Source: Azospirillum brasilense (GTDB taxonomy: Bacteria; Pseudomonadota; Alphaproteobacteria; Azospirillales; Azospirillaceae). Taken from it: a stretch of 64,000 bases of DNA. The notes below the pieces were generated by a model, which saw nothing but the letters and a program-made list of their open reading frames with translations, had not been told where the DNA came from and ran no database searches. Both the position numbers and the translations under genes were made by a program. The stretch covers positions 62,001 to 126,000 of the forward strand of contig NZ_VITI01000009.1 in NCBI RefSeq assembly GCF_007827795.1. Direction: 5' to 3'. Position 1 is the stretch's first letter. Every line of letters starts with the position of its first letter. Positions 29,054-37,934 of this stretch are shown here, one piece after another.

Positions 29054-29272
29054 TCACTTCCCGTCGGTTGGGCCGGCGAAGAAATGGGCGAGCGCGTCGG
29101 CCCCTTCGAGCGACAGCTGGTTGTCGTTCTTGAGGAGCTGCTCGTGGGCGTTCTTGATGGTCTGCACCGTCTCTTCGTTGGTCAGCAGACCTTTGGCCTG
29201 GAGCGTCTCCAGAATCTTGGCGCTCAGCATGAAGCTCGCGAAGGCCAGTCCGTTCGTGGTGATGTCCGCCAT
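29054..29272 (-). CDS. Small helical protein, unknown function
   Basis: 72 residues, ATG 29272 with GGAGAG upstream. Sequence LAFASFMLSAKILETLQAKG then TNEETVQTIKNAHEQLLKN is entirely helical and amphipathic; the end is a flexible GADALAHFFAGPTDGK. It lies just downstream of mlaF on the same strand, 103 bp away. No family recognised; cytoplasmic by appearance. Confidence 0.7.
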   Translation of the reverse strand: MADITTNGLAFASFMLSAKILETLQAKGLLTNEETVQTIKNAHEQLLKNDNQLSLEGADALAHFFAGPTDGK

Positions 29273-29375
29273 GCTCGTCTCTCCGATGGGAAACCGGCCC
29301 GTGGTGGCCGGCGTTCTTTCTGGCCGACCCTATCGGGCGACAGGTTAATTTTGCACGAACCCGTGGCGAAGCGCG

Positions 29376-30167
29376 TCAGAGCGCCCGCACCTGCATCTTG
29401 ATCGGCCCTTCGCCCCGGCCATGGACGAACTGGTCCACATAGGGGTTTCCGGAGTGGTCGATGTCGTTGGCATGGCCGGTCCAGATGATCCGGCCCTGGT
29501 AGATCATCGCGACGCGGTCGGCGATCTTGCGGGCGGAGGCCATGTCGTGCGTGATCGTGACGGCGGTGGCGCCGAGATCCTTCACGCACTTCACGATCAG
29601 CTCGTTGATCACGTCGGCCATGATCGGGTCGAGGCCGGTCGTCGGTTCGTCGAAGAAGATGATCTCCGGCTCGTCGGCGATGGCTCGGGCGAGGCCGACG
29701 CGCTTCTGCATGCCGCCCGACAGCTCCGACGGGAACAGCTCGCCCACCTCCGGACCGAGGCCGACCGCGCCCATCTTGGCGATGGCGATGTCCTTGGCCT
29801 TGGCGCGCGGCATGTGCTCGCCCTGGATCAGGCCGAAGGCGACGTTCTCCCAGACCTTCAGGCTGTCGAACAGGGCGGCGCCCTGGAACAGCATGCCGAA
29901 CTTGTGCAGCAGCTTCTCCCGCTCGCGCGGGCGAAGCCTCGTCGTCTCCTCGCCGTCGACGCGGATGGACCCGCTGTCCGGGGACAGCAGGCCGAGGATG
30001 CATTTCAGCATCACCGACTTGCCAGTGCCCGACCCGCCGATGACGACCAGCGATTCGCCGCGCCCGACCTCCAGGTCGATGCCGTTGAGCACGACCTTCT
30101 GACCGAAGGCCTTGTGCACGTCCTTCAGCAAAATCTTCGGCGGATGAGCGGGGGGAACCTGGGACAT
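29376..30167 (-). CDS. mlaF: Phospholipid ABC transporter ATPase MlaF
   Basis: 263 residues from ATG 30167. Walker A GGSGTGKS, signature LSGGMQKRVGLARA, Walker B IIFFDEPTTGLDP and ITHDMASA switch are all present. The FQGAALFDSL-type Q loop is typical of MlaF/VPS ABC ATPases for lipid asymmetry or resistance. It begins 8 bp after mlaE. No mlaD-type MCE-domain gene follows; the next gene is a small unknown. Confidence 0.93.
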   Translation of the reverse strand: MSQVPPAHPPKILLKDVHKAFGQKVVLNGIDLEVGRGESLVVIGGSGTGKSVMLKCILGLLSPDSGSIRVDGEETTRLRPREREKLLHKFGMLFQGAALFDSLKVWENVAFGLIQGEHMPRAKAKDIAIAKMGAVGLGPEVGELFPSELSGGMQKRVGLARAIADEPEIIFFDEPTTGLDPIMADVINELIVKCVKDLGATAVTITHDMASARKIADRVAMIYQGRIIWTGHANDIDHSGNPYVDQFVHGRGEGPIKMQVRAL

Positions 30168-30175
30168 GGAGTCGC

Positions 30176-30955
30176 TCACTTCGTCGAGAAGAAGATGCCG
30201 GTGATGAGGTAGTTCCACACCAGGATCAGGATGGAGGCCGACACCACCGCGTTGGTCGTCGCCGCCCCCACGCCCTGGGCGCCGCCGCGCGAATGGTAGC
30301 CGTGGTAGCAGCCCATCAGCGACACCATGAAACCGAACACCGCCGCCTTGACGAGTCCGGAGATGACGTCGACCGGCTCCAGGAATTCCCAGGTCCGTCC
30401 GATGTAGGAGGCCGGGTTGAAGTCCAGCCGGTAGACGCCGACGAGGAAGCCGCCGAACACGCCGATGATGTCCGCCACCAGCACCAGCAGCGGCAGCATG
30501 GCCAGCCCGGCGATCAGGCGGGGCGCCACCAGATACTTGAAGGGGTTGGTGGACAGGGTCGACAGCGCGTCGATCTGCTCGGTCACGCGCATGGTGCCGA
30601 TCTCGGCGGCCATGGCGGCGCCGATGCGTCCCGCGACCATCAGGCCGCCCAGCACCGGCCCCAGCTCCCGCGTCACCGACAGGGCGACCACCGTGGCGAT
30701 GGCGCCCTCCGCCTGGAAGCGGGAAAAGCCGGAATAGCTCTGCAGCGCCAGCACCATGCCGGTGAACAGCGCGGTCAGCCCGACCACCGGCAGCGAGTAG
30801 TAGCCGATGTCGATCATCTGGCGCAGGATCTGCCGTGGGTAGAACGGCGGACGCACGCAGTGCGACAAGGCGGCGCCGGTGAACATGGCGAGCTTACCGG
30901 TGGCTTCCAGAAAGATCAGGAAGGCCCGTCCGGTGGCGGCAAGGAAACCCATCAA
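30176..30955 (-). CDS. mlaE: Phospholipid ABC transporter permease MlaE
   Basis: 259 residues, normal length. The amphipathic N-terminus is followed by about five helices. MlaE hallmarks are the conserved LPVVGLTALFTGMVLALQSY, VTRELGPVLGGLMVAGRIGAAMAAEIGTMRVTEQIDAL, and SLMGCYHGYHSRGGAQGVG near the C-terminus. It acts in the inner membrane in retrograde or anterograde lipid movement. Its ATG overlaps the alr stop. Confidence 0.95.
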   Translation of the reverse strand: MMGFLAATGRAFLIFLEATGKLAMFTGAALSHCVRPPFYPRQILRQMIDIGYYSLPVVGLTALFTGMVLALQSYSGFSRFQAEGAIATVVALSVTRELGPVLGGLMVAGRIGAAMAAEIGTMRVTEQIDALSTLSTNPFKYLVAPRLIAGLAMLPLLVLVADIIGVFGGFLVGVYRLDFNPASYIGRTWEFLEPVDVISGLVKAAVFGFMVSLMGCYHGYHSRGGAQGVGAATTNAVVSASILILVWNYLITGIFFSTK

Positions 30956-32088
30956 GCGACCTCAGGCGGCGGCGGGTCGCGGTAGACCCTGTGGTAACGC
31001 GCGCCCAGCGAGGTCAGGATCTCGTAGCCGATGGTTCCGCCCTCGCTCGCCACGGTGTCCACCGGGCGGTTCGGGCCGATCAGCTCCACCAGCCCGCCGG
31101 GCGTCACCGCCGCGTCGGGAAGGTGGCTGACATCCACCGTGACCAGATCCATCGAAACACGCCCAACCACCGGAGCGGCCACGCCGTTGACGAAGACATG
31201 ACCGCGCCCGCTGAGCGAGCGCAGATATCCGTCGGCATAACCCACTGCGATGGTTGCGATTTTGCCTCTCGCCGCAACGCGGTGCGTGGCACCGTAGCCA
31301 ACGGTCATAGGGCTGTCAACGTTGCGCACCTGAAGCAGCCGGGCGTCGAGCCGGATGGTGCCCCGCATCGGGTTCGCCGTGGCGGGCGTCGGGTTGACGC
31401 CGTAGAGCGCGCAGCCGGGCCGCACGAGGTCAAAATGAAAGGCCGTTCCGTGGAAAATCCCGGAGGAATTGGCGAAACTCGCCTTGGCCGCCGGCAGGCG
31501 CCCGACCGCCGAGCGGAAGCGCCCAAGCTGCTGGCTGTTCATCACCGTGTCTTCGTCGCCGCAGGCGAGGTGGGTCATCCACACCCGGACGTCCACCCCG
31601 TCCAGCCGGGAGAGATCGCCGACCAGCGTTTCCAGCTCGTCCGGGCCGAGCCCGAGTCGGTTCATGCCCGTGTCGATGTGGACGACGGCGGGCAGGGCCG
31701 TTCCCTGCGCCCTGGCGTGGGCCTGCCACGCGGCGATGTCGCCCAGATGGTTCAGCACCGGCAGGATGCTGTGGGCCGTGAAGTCCGGCGCGGTGCCGGC
31801 GGGGAGGCCGCCCAGCGACAGCACGCGGGCGTCCGGCGGCGCCACGGCGCGGACCGCCAGGGCCTCCTCGAACTGGGCGACGACGAAGGTCCGGCAGCCG
31901 GCGGCGGCGAGCGCCGGAACGACGCGCTGCACTCCCAGGCCATAGGCGTTCGCCTTGACCACGGCGGCGCACTCGGCGGGCGCCACCCGGTCGCGGAGCT
32001 GCGTCCAGTTGGCGACCACCGCACCGAGGTCGATGGTCAGAACGGCGCCGGCGCGGGCCAGCGGATCACTCAGTGGGGCCGAAGTCAT
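30952..32088 (-). CDS. alr: Alanine racemase
   Basis: 378 residues from ATG 32088. PLP lysine is Lys45 in AVVKANAYGLG; the second catalytic residue is the Tyr in MTVGYGATHR; GRVSMDLVTVDVS forms the C-terminal barrel motif. It makes D-alanine for peptidoglycan. The start lies inside the 3' end of dnaB (23-bp overlap) and its stop overlaps mlaE, so dnaB-alr-mlaE-mlaF is probably one transcript. Confidence 0.95.
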   Translation of the reverse strand: MTSAPLSDPLARAGAVLTIDLGAVVANWTQLRDRVAPAECAAVVKANAYGLGVQRVVPALAAAGCRTFVVAQFEEALAVRAVAPPDARVLSLGGLPAGTAPDFTAHSILPVLNHLGDIAAWQAHARAQGTALPAVVHIDTGMNRLGLGPDELETLVGDLSRLDGVDVRVWMTHLACGDEDTVMNSQQLGRFRSAVGRLPAAKASFANSSGIFHGTAFHFDLVRPGCALYGVNPTPATANPMRGTIRLDARLLQVRNVDSPMTVGYGATHRVAARGKIATIAVGYADGYLRSLSGRGHVFVNGVAAPVVGRVSMDLVTVDVSHLPDAAVTPGGLVELIGPNRPVDTVASEGGTIGYEILTSLGARYHRVYRDPPPPEVA

Positions 32089-33598
32089 GGGTCGTGTCGA
32101 GGTCGCCGAATCTGGTGAACTGGCCGTCGAAGAACATGCGGACGCTGCCGATCGGGCCGTGGCGCTGCTTGGCGATGATCGCCTCCGCGGTGTTGTGGAC
32201 CTCGGCGGCGCGCCTCTGCCAGTTGGCGTAGCGGTCGTTGTACTTGTCTTCGGACTCTTCCGGCCGGCGGGCCGGCTCGGCGCGCTCAAGATAGTACTGT
32301 TCGCGGTAAACGAACATCACAACGTCGGCGTCCTGCTCGATAGAGCCCGATTCGCGCAGGTCGGCGAGCTGCGGCCGCTTGTCCTCGCGCATTTCCACGG
32401 CGCGGCTGAGCTGCGACAGCGCCAGCACCGGCACCTCCAGCTCCTTGGCGATGGCCTTCAGGCCGCGGGTGATCTCCGAAATTTCCTGCACACGGTTCTC
32501 GTTGCCCTTGGTGGAGCCGCCGCGCAGCAGCTGGAGATAGTCCACCACCACCATGCCCAGCCCGTGCGTGCGCTTCAACCGGCGGCAGCGGGTGCGCACC
32601 GCGGCGATGGTCAGGGCCGGCGTGTCGTCCACGAAGAAGGGAACGCGGCTGAGTTCCTGGCTGGCCGCCACGAACTTGGGGAAGTCGCTGTCCTTGATCT
32701 CGCCCCGGCGGATCTTGTCGCCCGACACCTCGGCCTCGCCGGCCAGGATACGGGTGGCGAGCTGCTCCGCCGACATTTCCAGCGAGAAGAAGCCGACCGG
32801 CGCGCCTTCACCCCCGTTGGTGCGCATGTGCGCCTTGGCGGCGTTGAAGGCGATGTTGGTGGCGAGCGCCGTCTTGCCCATGGAGGGGCGCCCGGCGAGG
32901 ATGACGAGGTCCGACGGGTGCAGCCCGCCCAGCTTGCGGTCGAGGTCGCGCAGGCCGGTGGTGACTCCGGTGACATGGCTGGACCGATGGAAGGCCGTCT
33001 GCGCCGTGGCGATGGCCGCCTTCAGCGACTCGGAGAAGGCGACGAAGCCGCCGCGCACGTCGCCGGTCGAGGCGAGGTCGAACAGCTGCTTTTCCGCCGT
33101 CTCGATCTGGTCCATGGCGCCGATGTCGAGGTCGTGCTGGTACGCCTCGTTCACCATGTCCGTGCCGACCTCGATCAACTGCCGGCGCAGGAACAGGTCG
33201 TGGATCGTCTTGCCGTAGTCGCCTGCGTTGACCACCGTCACGACGTTGGCCGCGAGCTGCGCCAGATAGCCGGAACCGCCGTCCAGAACCAGCTCCGGAT
33301 CGTTGTCGAAATAGGCTTTCAGCGTCACCGGGTTGGCGATCTGGCCGCGCTCCACCATCTTCGCGATGGCCGAGAAGATGCGTTGGTGCGCCGGGTCGTA
33401 GAAATGCTCGGCGCGCAGGAACTCGCCGACCTTCTCGTACGCCTTGTTGTTCACCAGGATGGCGCCGAGCAGCGCCTGTTCCGCCTCCTCGTTGTGCGGC
33501 GGCGTGCGGTATTCCGCCGTCGGCTTCGCGGCACCGGCACGGGACAGCCCGCCGTCGAGGGGGCGCGGCTCGAAAAGCTGGGTGGTCTTGTCATCCAT
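32066..33598 (-). CDS. dnaB: Replicative DNA helicase DnaB
   Basis: 510 residues. The N-terminal DnaB domain starts PPHNEEAEQALLGAILVNN. The RecA-like C-terminal helicase has Walker A AGRPSMGKTALATN, Walker B GMVVVDYLQLLRGG and the H4-like QLSRAVEMR region with Arg finger ESGSIEQDADVVMFVYR. It unwinds DNA at the fork as a hexamer. The ATG at 33598 has only a weak ribosome site. No intein is present. Confidence 0.96.
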   Translation of the reverse strand: MDDKTTQLFEPRPLDGGLSRAGAAKPTAEYRTPPHNEEAEQALLGAILVNNKAYEKVGEFLRAEHFYDPAHQRIFSAIAKMVERGQIANPVTLKAYFDNDPELVLDGGSGYLAQLAANVVTVVNAGDYGKTIHDLFLRRQLIEVGTDMVNEAYQHDLDIGAMDQIETAEKQLFDLASTGDVRGGFVAFSESLKAAIATAQTAFHRSSHVTGVTTGLRDLDRKLGGLHPSDLVILAGRPSMGKTALATNIAFNAAKAHMRTNGGEGAPVGFFSLEMSAEQLATRILAGEAEVSGDKIRRGEIKDSDFPKFVAASQELSRVPFFVDDTPALTIAAVRTRCRRLKRTHGLGMVVVDYLQLLRGGSTKGNENRVQEISEITRGLKAIAKELEVPVLALSQLSRAVEMREDKRPQLADLRESGSIEQDADVVMFVYREQYYLERAEPARRPEESEDKYNDRYANWQRRAAEVHNTAEAIIAKQRHGPIGSVRMFFDGQFTRFGDLDTTHDFGPTE

Positions 33599-33669
33599 GG
33601 CGGCACTTTAGCAAAGGGCGGGACGCAAAGCTGTGCGATCGGGGTAAGGATACCCACATTCCTGTGAGT

Positions 33670-33696
33670 AACTTTCATCCACAGCCGGTGAAAGTT
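33670..33696. repeat. 8-bp inverted repeat upstream of dnaB
   Basis: AACTTTCA, 11-bp spacer, TGAAAGTT. It contains TCATCCACA (33675-33683), one mismatch from the DnaA box TTATCCACA. It lies between the dnaB start and its candidate promoter. Confidence 0.5.
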
Positions 33697-33718
33697 GGGG
33701 GTAACAGAGAATTCCTTA

Positions 33719-33746
33719 GACTTAACAAGGCATTGCCCTTTGACAA
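33719..33746 (-). promoter_or_regulatory. Candidate dnaB promoter
   Basis: On the minus strand TTGTCA (33746-33741), 16-bp spacer, TAAGTC (33724-33719), about 120 bp before the dnaB ATG. Match by eye. Confidence 0.45.
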
Positions 33747-33780
33747 AATCTGTGGGTCGATGTGGCGCGGGCACGCCGGG

Positions 33781-35034
33781 TCAAATGTTGTCGGCGCCGA
33801 TGGTCCGGCCGGTTCGCAAGGGCGGCGGCACGGCGTCGGCCAAGGCCGTTTCGGTGCGATGCATGTAATCGCGGACGAGTGGAACGGCGCCCGGCGAGCG
33901 GGCCAACTGCATCTGAAAAACCATGTGCCCCTGGTAGCGGAAGCTAATCTCCGCCCCCGCCAGATAGAACTCCCACATCCGGCAGAAGCGTTCGTCGTAC
34001 ATCGCGCGCGCCCCCTCCCGCCGCGCCGCGAAGCGTTCCCGCCAGTGGCGCAGCGTTTCGGCGTAATGGAGGCGCAGGATCTCGACGTCGGTGTTCCAAA
34101 GCCCGGCCTTCTCCACCACCGGGATCACCTCCGACAGGGCGGGCGAATAGCCGCCGGGGAAGATGTATTTGCGGAACCACGGGTTGGTGGAACCCGGCCC
34201 CTCCGAGCGGCCGATGGAGTGCAGCACCGCCACCCCATCCTCGGCCAGCAGATCGCGCAGTTTGGCGAAGAAGGCCGGATAATGGGGAACACCAACATGC
34301 TCGAACATGCCGACCGAGACGATGCGGTCGAAGCGCCCCTGCATCTGGCGGTAGTCGCGCTGTTCGAAGCGAACCTGTCCGGCCAGCCCGGCATGGGCCG
34401 CCCGCTCCCGCGCCACGGCGAGTTGCTCGGCGGACAGGGTGATTCCCGTGACCTGGGCGCCGGTCATGCGGGCGAGATAGAGCGCCATGCCACCCCAGCC
34501 GCAGCCGATGTCCAGCACCCGCATGCCGGGCCGAAGCAGCAGCTTTGCCGCGATGTGCCGCTTCTTGGCCTCCTGCGCCTCGTCCAGCCCGATGCCGGGC
34601 GCGGTGAAATAGGCGCAGGAGTATTGCAGGTCGCGGTCGAGAAACAGCTCGAAGAAGGCCCGCGACAGGTCGTAATGATGGGCGACGTTGCGTCGTGACC
34701 GGCGCAGCGGATTGTTCTGCTGGACCAGCCGCAGAGCGGGGGAGAGGGCCTCCCGGAGATTGCCGAGAGCGCCCTGCACATTCTCCGGCCCGGCGCACAG
34801 CAGCGCCAGGAAATCGTAGACGGAGCCGCCCTCGATGGACAGACGGCCGTCCATGTAGGCTTCCCCGAATCGAAGCCGCGGATTCACCACGAGGTCGCGG
34901 TGCAACGCCCTGTCGTGCAGGCGCAACGTGAGGGACGGGGTGCCGACCCCCACCCGGTGCCTCCGCCCATCGGCGCCGACGATATCCAAGGCACCGGCGG
35001 TCAAGGCCGGGCTGAGTAGGCGGGCAAGCAGCAT
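33781..35034 (-). CDS. Cyclopropane-fatty-acyl-phospholipid synthase family methyltransferase
   Basis: 417 residues from ATG 35034 (GGAG six bases upstream); ATG 35049 is an alternative. The N-terminal lipid-binding domain is followed by VAHHYDLSRAFFELFLDRDLQYSCAYF. The SAM motif is VLDIGCGWGGMALYLA, and later VGMFEHVG and NPWFRKYIFPGGYSP are diagnostic of CFA synthases. It adds a methylene bridge to unsaturated acyl chains of membrane lipids from SAM. It appears to be a single gene. Confidence 0.93.
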   Translation of the reverse strand: MLLARLLSPALTAGALDIVGADGRRHRVGVGTPSLTLRLHDRALHRDLVVNPRLRFGEAYMDGRLSIEGGSVYDFLALLCAGPENVQGALGNLREALSPALRLVQQNNPLRRSRRNVAHHYDLSRAFFELFLDRDLQYSCAYFTAPGIGLDEAQEAKKRHIAAKLLLRPGMRVLDIGCGWGGMALYLARMTGAQVTGITLSAEQLAVARERAAHAGLAGQVRFEQRDYRQMQGRFDRIVSVGMFEHVGVPHYPAFFAKLRDLLAEDGVAVLHSIGRSEGPGSTNPWFRKYIFPGGYSPALSEVIPVVEKAGLWNTDVEILRLHYAETLRHWRERFAARREGARAMYDERFCRMWEFYLAGAEISFRYQGHMVFQMQLARSPGAVPLVRDYMHRTETALADAVPPPLRTGRTIGADNI

Positions 35035-35205
35035 CGCGCGTCTCCGCATCCGTCGACCACGTCTCGGTCTGGTTCCTTCGCCGCGAGCGAATCACCGGCA
35101 ATGAGAGTCGGGGGTCGGAGCCGAGGGAGGCAACCCGCCGGACGGGGCAGGGGGCGGCGCATCCGGACGGGGAGGGGCCGGTTTGGGAAAAGGTTCAAAA
35201 CGCGG

Positions 35206-35240
35206 AAAAGCCGCCTCGCCTTTTCAGGGGCGGGCGGCTT
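35206..35240 (-). terminator. Terminator of the ribosomal-protein operon
   Basis: On the minus strand AGCCGCC, 17-base loop region, GGCGGCTTTTCC. It lies 35 bp after the rplI stop. Confidence 0.75.
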
Positions 35241-35274
35241 CCGGACGAGCGGACTGGTCTCGTTGAGCGGGCGG

Positions 35275-35841
35275 TCAGCCCTCCTCGGAAACCTCGGCCT
35301 CGGCGGCCTCGGGGGCCTCCTCGATCTCGTCCTCGTCGTCGCGCAGGTCGGCCGCGGTGACCATGCCGCCGCGGGAACGCTGCAGTTCAGCCTCTTCCTG
35401 CGAGCGGGCGACGTTCACCGTGACGGAGACGCTCACCTCGGGGTGCAGGACGACACGCAGCTTGAACAGGCCCAGCGTCTTGATCGGGGTCTCGATCGAC
35501 ACCTGCTTGCGGTCGACCTTGTAGCCGGCGGCATCAAGAGCGTCCGCGACGTCGCGCGGGGTCACCGAACCGTACAGCACGCCGGTTTCGCCGGCCTGAC
35601 GGATCACGACGACCGACACGTCGTTCATCTTGGTGGCCACCTGCTCGGCGTCCTTGCGGCGCTCCAGGTTCACAGCCTCAAGATGGATCTTCTGCTTTTC
35701 GAAGAACGCCAGGTTCGCCTTAGTGGCGCGCATGGCCTTCTTCTGCGGCAGCAGATAGTTGCGGGCGAAGCCGGGACGCACCTTCACGACCTGGCCCATC
35801 TGGCCGAGTTTCTCGACCCGCTCCAGCAGAATAACTTCCAT
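35275..35841 (-). CDS. rplI: 50S ribosomal protein L9
   Basis: 188 residues from ATG 35841 (AGGAGG upstream). N-terminal rRNA-binding domain [16 protein letters not shown] followed by [19 protein letters not shown]; connecting long helix; C-terminal domain to about 150. The last about 35 residues are an acidic Ala/Glu tail ([17 protein letters not shown]), an extension common in alphaproteobacteria and absent from E. coli L9. Last gene of rpsF-rpsR-DUF2232-rplI. Confidence 0.97.
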   Translation of the reverse strand: MEVILLERVEKLGQMGQVVKVRPGFARNYLLPQKKAMRATKANLAFFEKQKIHLEAVNLERRKDAEQVATKMNDVSVVVIRQAGETGVLYGSVTPRDVADALDAAGYKVDRKQVSIETPIKTLGLFKLRVVLHPEVSVSVTVNVARSQEEAELQRSRGGMVTAADLRDDEDEIEEAPEAAEAEVSEEG

Positions 35842-36797
35842 CACTCGTCCTCCTGATCGGGGCCGGCGGGCCGGAGACGGCGACGCAGCCCAATCCATTG
35901 CTCGATCATGCCAAGACCGACCATCAGCACGATCGGCCAACCGAAAAGAAACAGGAACATGTAGAACCCGACGAGGATCGGCAGCTTGGCCGATCGGCTT
36001 CGGGCGAACACATGCACCACCGAAAGCCCGGCAAAGGCGAATGGCAAAGCCAGGACCAGCGCGGCGTTGACCGCGAGGAACCCGACCGGGTCCGGCGCCA
36101 GCGAGGCCGCCAGCATGGCCGCCAGGAACGCGGTGGCGAGCCACCGCGGCAGTTCCAGGTCGTCCAGCCGCATAGCGGGGCGCTTGTTGCGGCCGAACCG
36201 CATCAGGACACCCTGCGCCAGGGCTCCGTTGACGATCGTCATGACGAGCCATGAGATCACCGCGAAGCCCGGCAACACCTCGGCCATCCAGATGTCCTGC
36301 GGGTCCGGGGCCGGCTGGCCCTGCGCGGAGAACATCTGGTCGGCCATGCGGCCCAGCGTTTCCCGCACCGCGCCCTCCAGCCCGCCGGGCTGGTCGAGCG
36401 TCAGAACCGCGGCGCCCAGAAGGCCCGCCAGTCCCATTCCGGTCAGCGCCATCAGGAGCCGGCCCGGAGGATACCATTCCACACTCCCGTCGGGAGCCGC
36501 CCGCGCCAGCAGCGCCTGCCGCACCACCAGGATGACCGGGACAGCCGCAGTCACCAGATAGGCGAGAGACACCAGGACGCTGGACGACACCGCCAGGACC
36601 GCCACCGTCCCCGCCGCACCGGCGAGAAGGGAGGCGGTGGAGCCGAGCCACAGTCCCGCGAGGAACAGCGGCAGCGGCGCCAGATAGCCCAGGATCAGCG
36701 CTCCGAATCCGCCGAACAGAACGGCAAGATAGAGGAACGCGCTGACCACGCCGACACCGATGGCAGCCGCCAGAGGGGCGGCCAGGGGCGAGGCCAT
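35841..36797 (-). CDS. DUF2232 membrane protein
   Basis: 318 residues, about eight hydrophobic segments beginning [19 protein letters not shown] and ending [35 protein letters not shown]. The last piece is the DUF2232 signature (YybS-like). The stop overlaps the rplI ATG by one base and rpsR lies 34 bp upstream, so it is co-transcribed with ribosomal proteins. Function unknown; in other genomes the same slot between rpsR and rplI is filled by this family. Confidence 0.88.
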   Translation of the reverse strand: MASPLAAPLAAAIGVGVVSAFLYLAVLFGGFGALILGYLAPLPLFLAGLWLGSTASLLAGAAGTVAVLAVSSSVLVSLAYLVTAAVPVILVVRQALLARAAPDGSVEWYPPGRLLMALTGMGLAGLLGAAVLTLDQPGGLEGAVRETLGRMADQMFSAQGQPAPDPQDIWMAEVLPGFAVISWLVMTIVNGALAQGVLMRFGRNKRPAMRLDDLELPRWLATAFLAAMLAASLAPDPVGFLAVNAALVLALPFAFAGLSVVHVFARSRSAKLPILVGFYMFLFLFGWPIVLMVGLGMIEQWIGLRRRLRPAGPDQEDE

Positions 36798-36831
36798 GGG
36801 ATTGCCTTTGCCTGTTGTCCGCTTCGGGTCC

Positions 36832-37104
36832 TTACTTCACCACGTAGGGAAGCAGGGCCAGGAAGCGGGCGCGCTTGATGGCGCGGGCGAGTTCGCGCTG
36901 CTTCTTCGCGGAAACCGCGGTGATGCGGCTCGGCACGATCTTGCCACGCTCGGAGATGAAGCGGGACAGGAGCTTGACGTCCTTGTAGTCGATCGCCGGA
37001 GCGTTCGCGCCCGAGAACGGGCAGGTCTTGCGACGGCGGAAGAACGGACGGCGGGGACCGCCACCGGAGCGGGCCGGAGCGCCCGAGGTCTGCTTGTCGG
37101 ACAT
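36832..37104 (-). CDS. rpsR: 30S ribosomal protein S18
   Basis: 90 residues. It shows [12 protein letters not shown], then [51 protein letters not shown], the canonical S18 core. The ATG directly abuts the rpsF stop codon (zero spacing). It pairs with S6 on the 30S platform. Confidence 0.97.
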   Translation of the reverse strand: MSDKQTSGAPARSGGGPRRPFFRRRKTCPFSGANAPAIDYKDVKLLSRFISERGKIVPSRITAVSAKKQRELARAIKRARFLALLPYVVK

Positions 37105-37542
37105 TTAGGCGTTCTCCCCTTCGGCAACGGTGGGCTCCTGGCGGCGCGGCGGGCGCGGGCCACGATCCTCGAAGCGGCGCGGGCCGCGGTCGCCGCGATC
37201 ACCGCGGTCGCCACGCTCGCCGCGGCTCTGCATCATCACCGACGGGTTGGCGTCCAGCGCATCGACGCGGACGGTCATGAAGCGCAGCACGTCCTCGTTG
37301 ATGCCCATGTTGCGCTCCATCTCGAGGACGGCGGCGGCGGGGGCGTCAAGGTTGAACAGGGTGTAGTGACCCTTGCGGTTCTTCTTGATCTTGTAGGTGA
37401 GCGTCTTCAGACCCCAGTATTCGGTCTTGGCGACCTGGCCGCCGTTGTCGCGAATGATCTGGGCGAACTGCTCGCCGAGCTGCTCGGCCTGGGCGGCCGA
37501 GATGTCCTGGCGCGCGATCAGCACGCACTCGTAAAGAGCCAT
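37105..37542 (-). CDS. rpsF: 30S ribosomal protein S6
   Basis: 145 residues from ATG 37542 with GGAG upstream. Core [35 protein letters not shown] and [19 protein letters not shown] is classical S6. The C-terminal 40 residues are an Arg/Gly/Asp-rich tail with repeated RGDRGD units, a charged extension typical of alphaproteobacterial S6. First gene of the operon. Confidence 0.97.
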   Translation of the reverse strand: MALYECVLIARQDISAAQAEQLGEQFAQIIRDNGGQVAKTEYWGLKTLTYKIKKNRKGHYTLFNLDAPAAAVLEMERNMGINEDVLRFMTVRVDALDANPSVMMQSRGERGDRGDRGDRGPRRFEDRGPRPPRRQEPTVAEGENA

Positions 37543-37934
37543 CGTACTCCCCATGGCTGTTCATGGTCCGGCGCTGCCCCCGTCCCCTATGGATGGGATC
37601 AGCCGCCCGGGCCTAGCCGACGGCACGCGGGCCACCGGCAAGGAGTTATGAAGCGGCGCAGTATGCACAAAAGCCCTACCGCGACAAGCGGAAACATGGG
37701 GCGGCCGGCGATTCCGTCGTCGTCGCCTTCGAAGTCCCTTGAGATGGCCCTTTTCTCCATTCACCTTTGCATCGCAGCAATGAAAAAACGTCGGAAAAGC
37801 AACAGAAAGGCACCAATTCCAGCCCTTCAACGTTGAGCATCGCTTGACTTGCCCGAAAGGCCGGGTATGACTGTCGCCGAATTCAACGGCGGCGCCGCGG
37901 GTGGCGCGCCTTTTTACTAGGGTTCCCAGATAGC
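37543..37934. promoter_or_regulatory. Divergent promoter region rpsF / fabD
   Basis: 392 bp. On the minus strand TTGTCG (37687-37682), 16 bp, CATACT (37665-37660) may drive rpsF, about 120 bp from its start. The plus-strand fabD promoter is listed separately. S6/S18 autoregulatory leaders are known in other bacteria; I see no clear matching structure here. Confidence 0.45.
37844..37871 (+). promoter_or_regulatory. Putative fabD promoter
   Basis: TTGACT (37844-37849), 16 bp, TATGAC (37866-37871); about 64 bp before the fabD ATG. The best -35/-10 pair seen in the window. Confidence 0.6.

Noticed and set aside
31955..33667. Plus-strand open frame of 570 codons
   Set aside because: Antisense to dnaB, which is intact.
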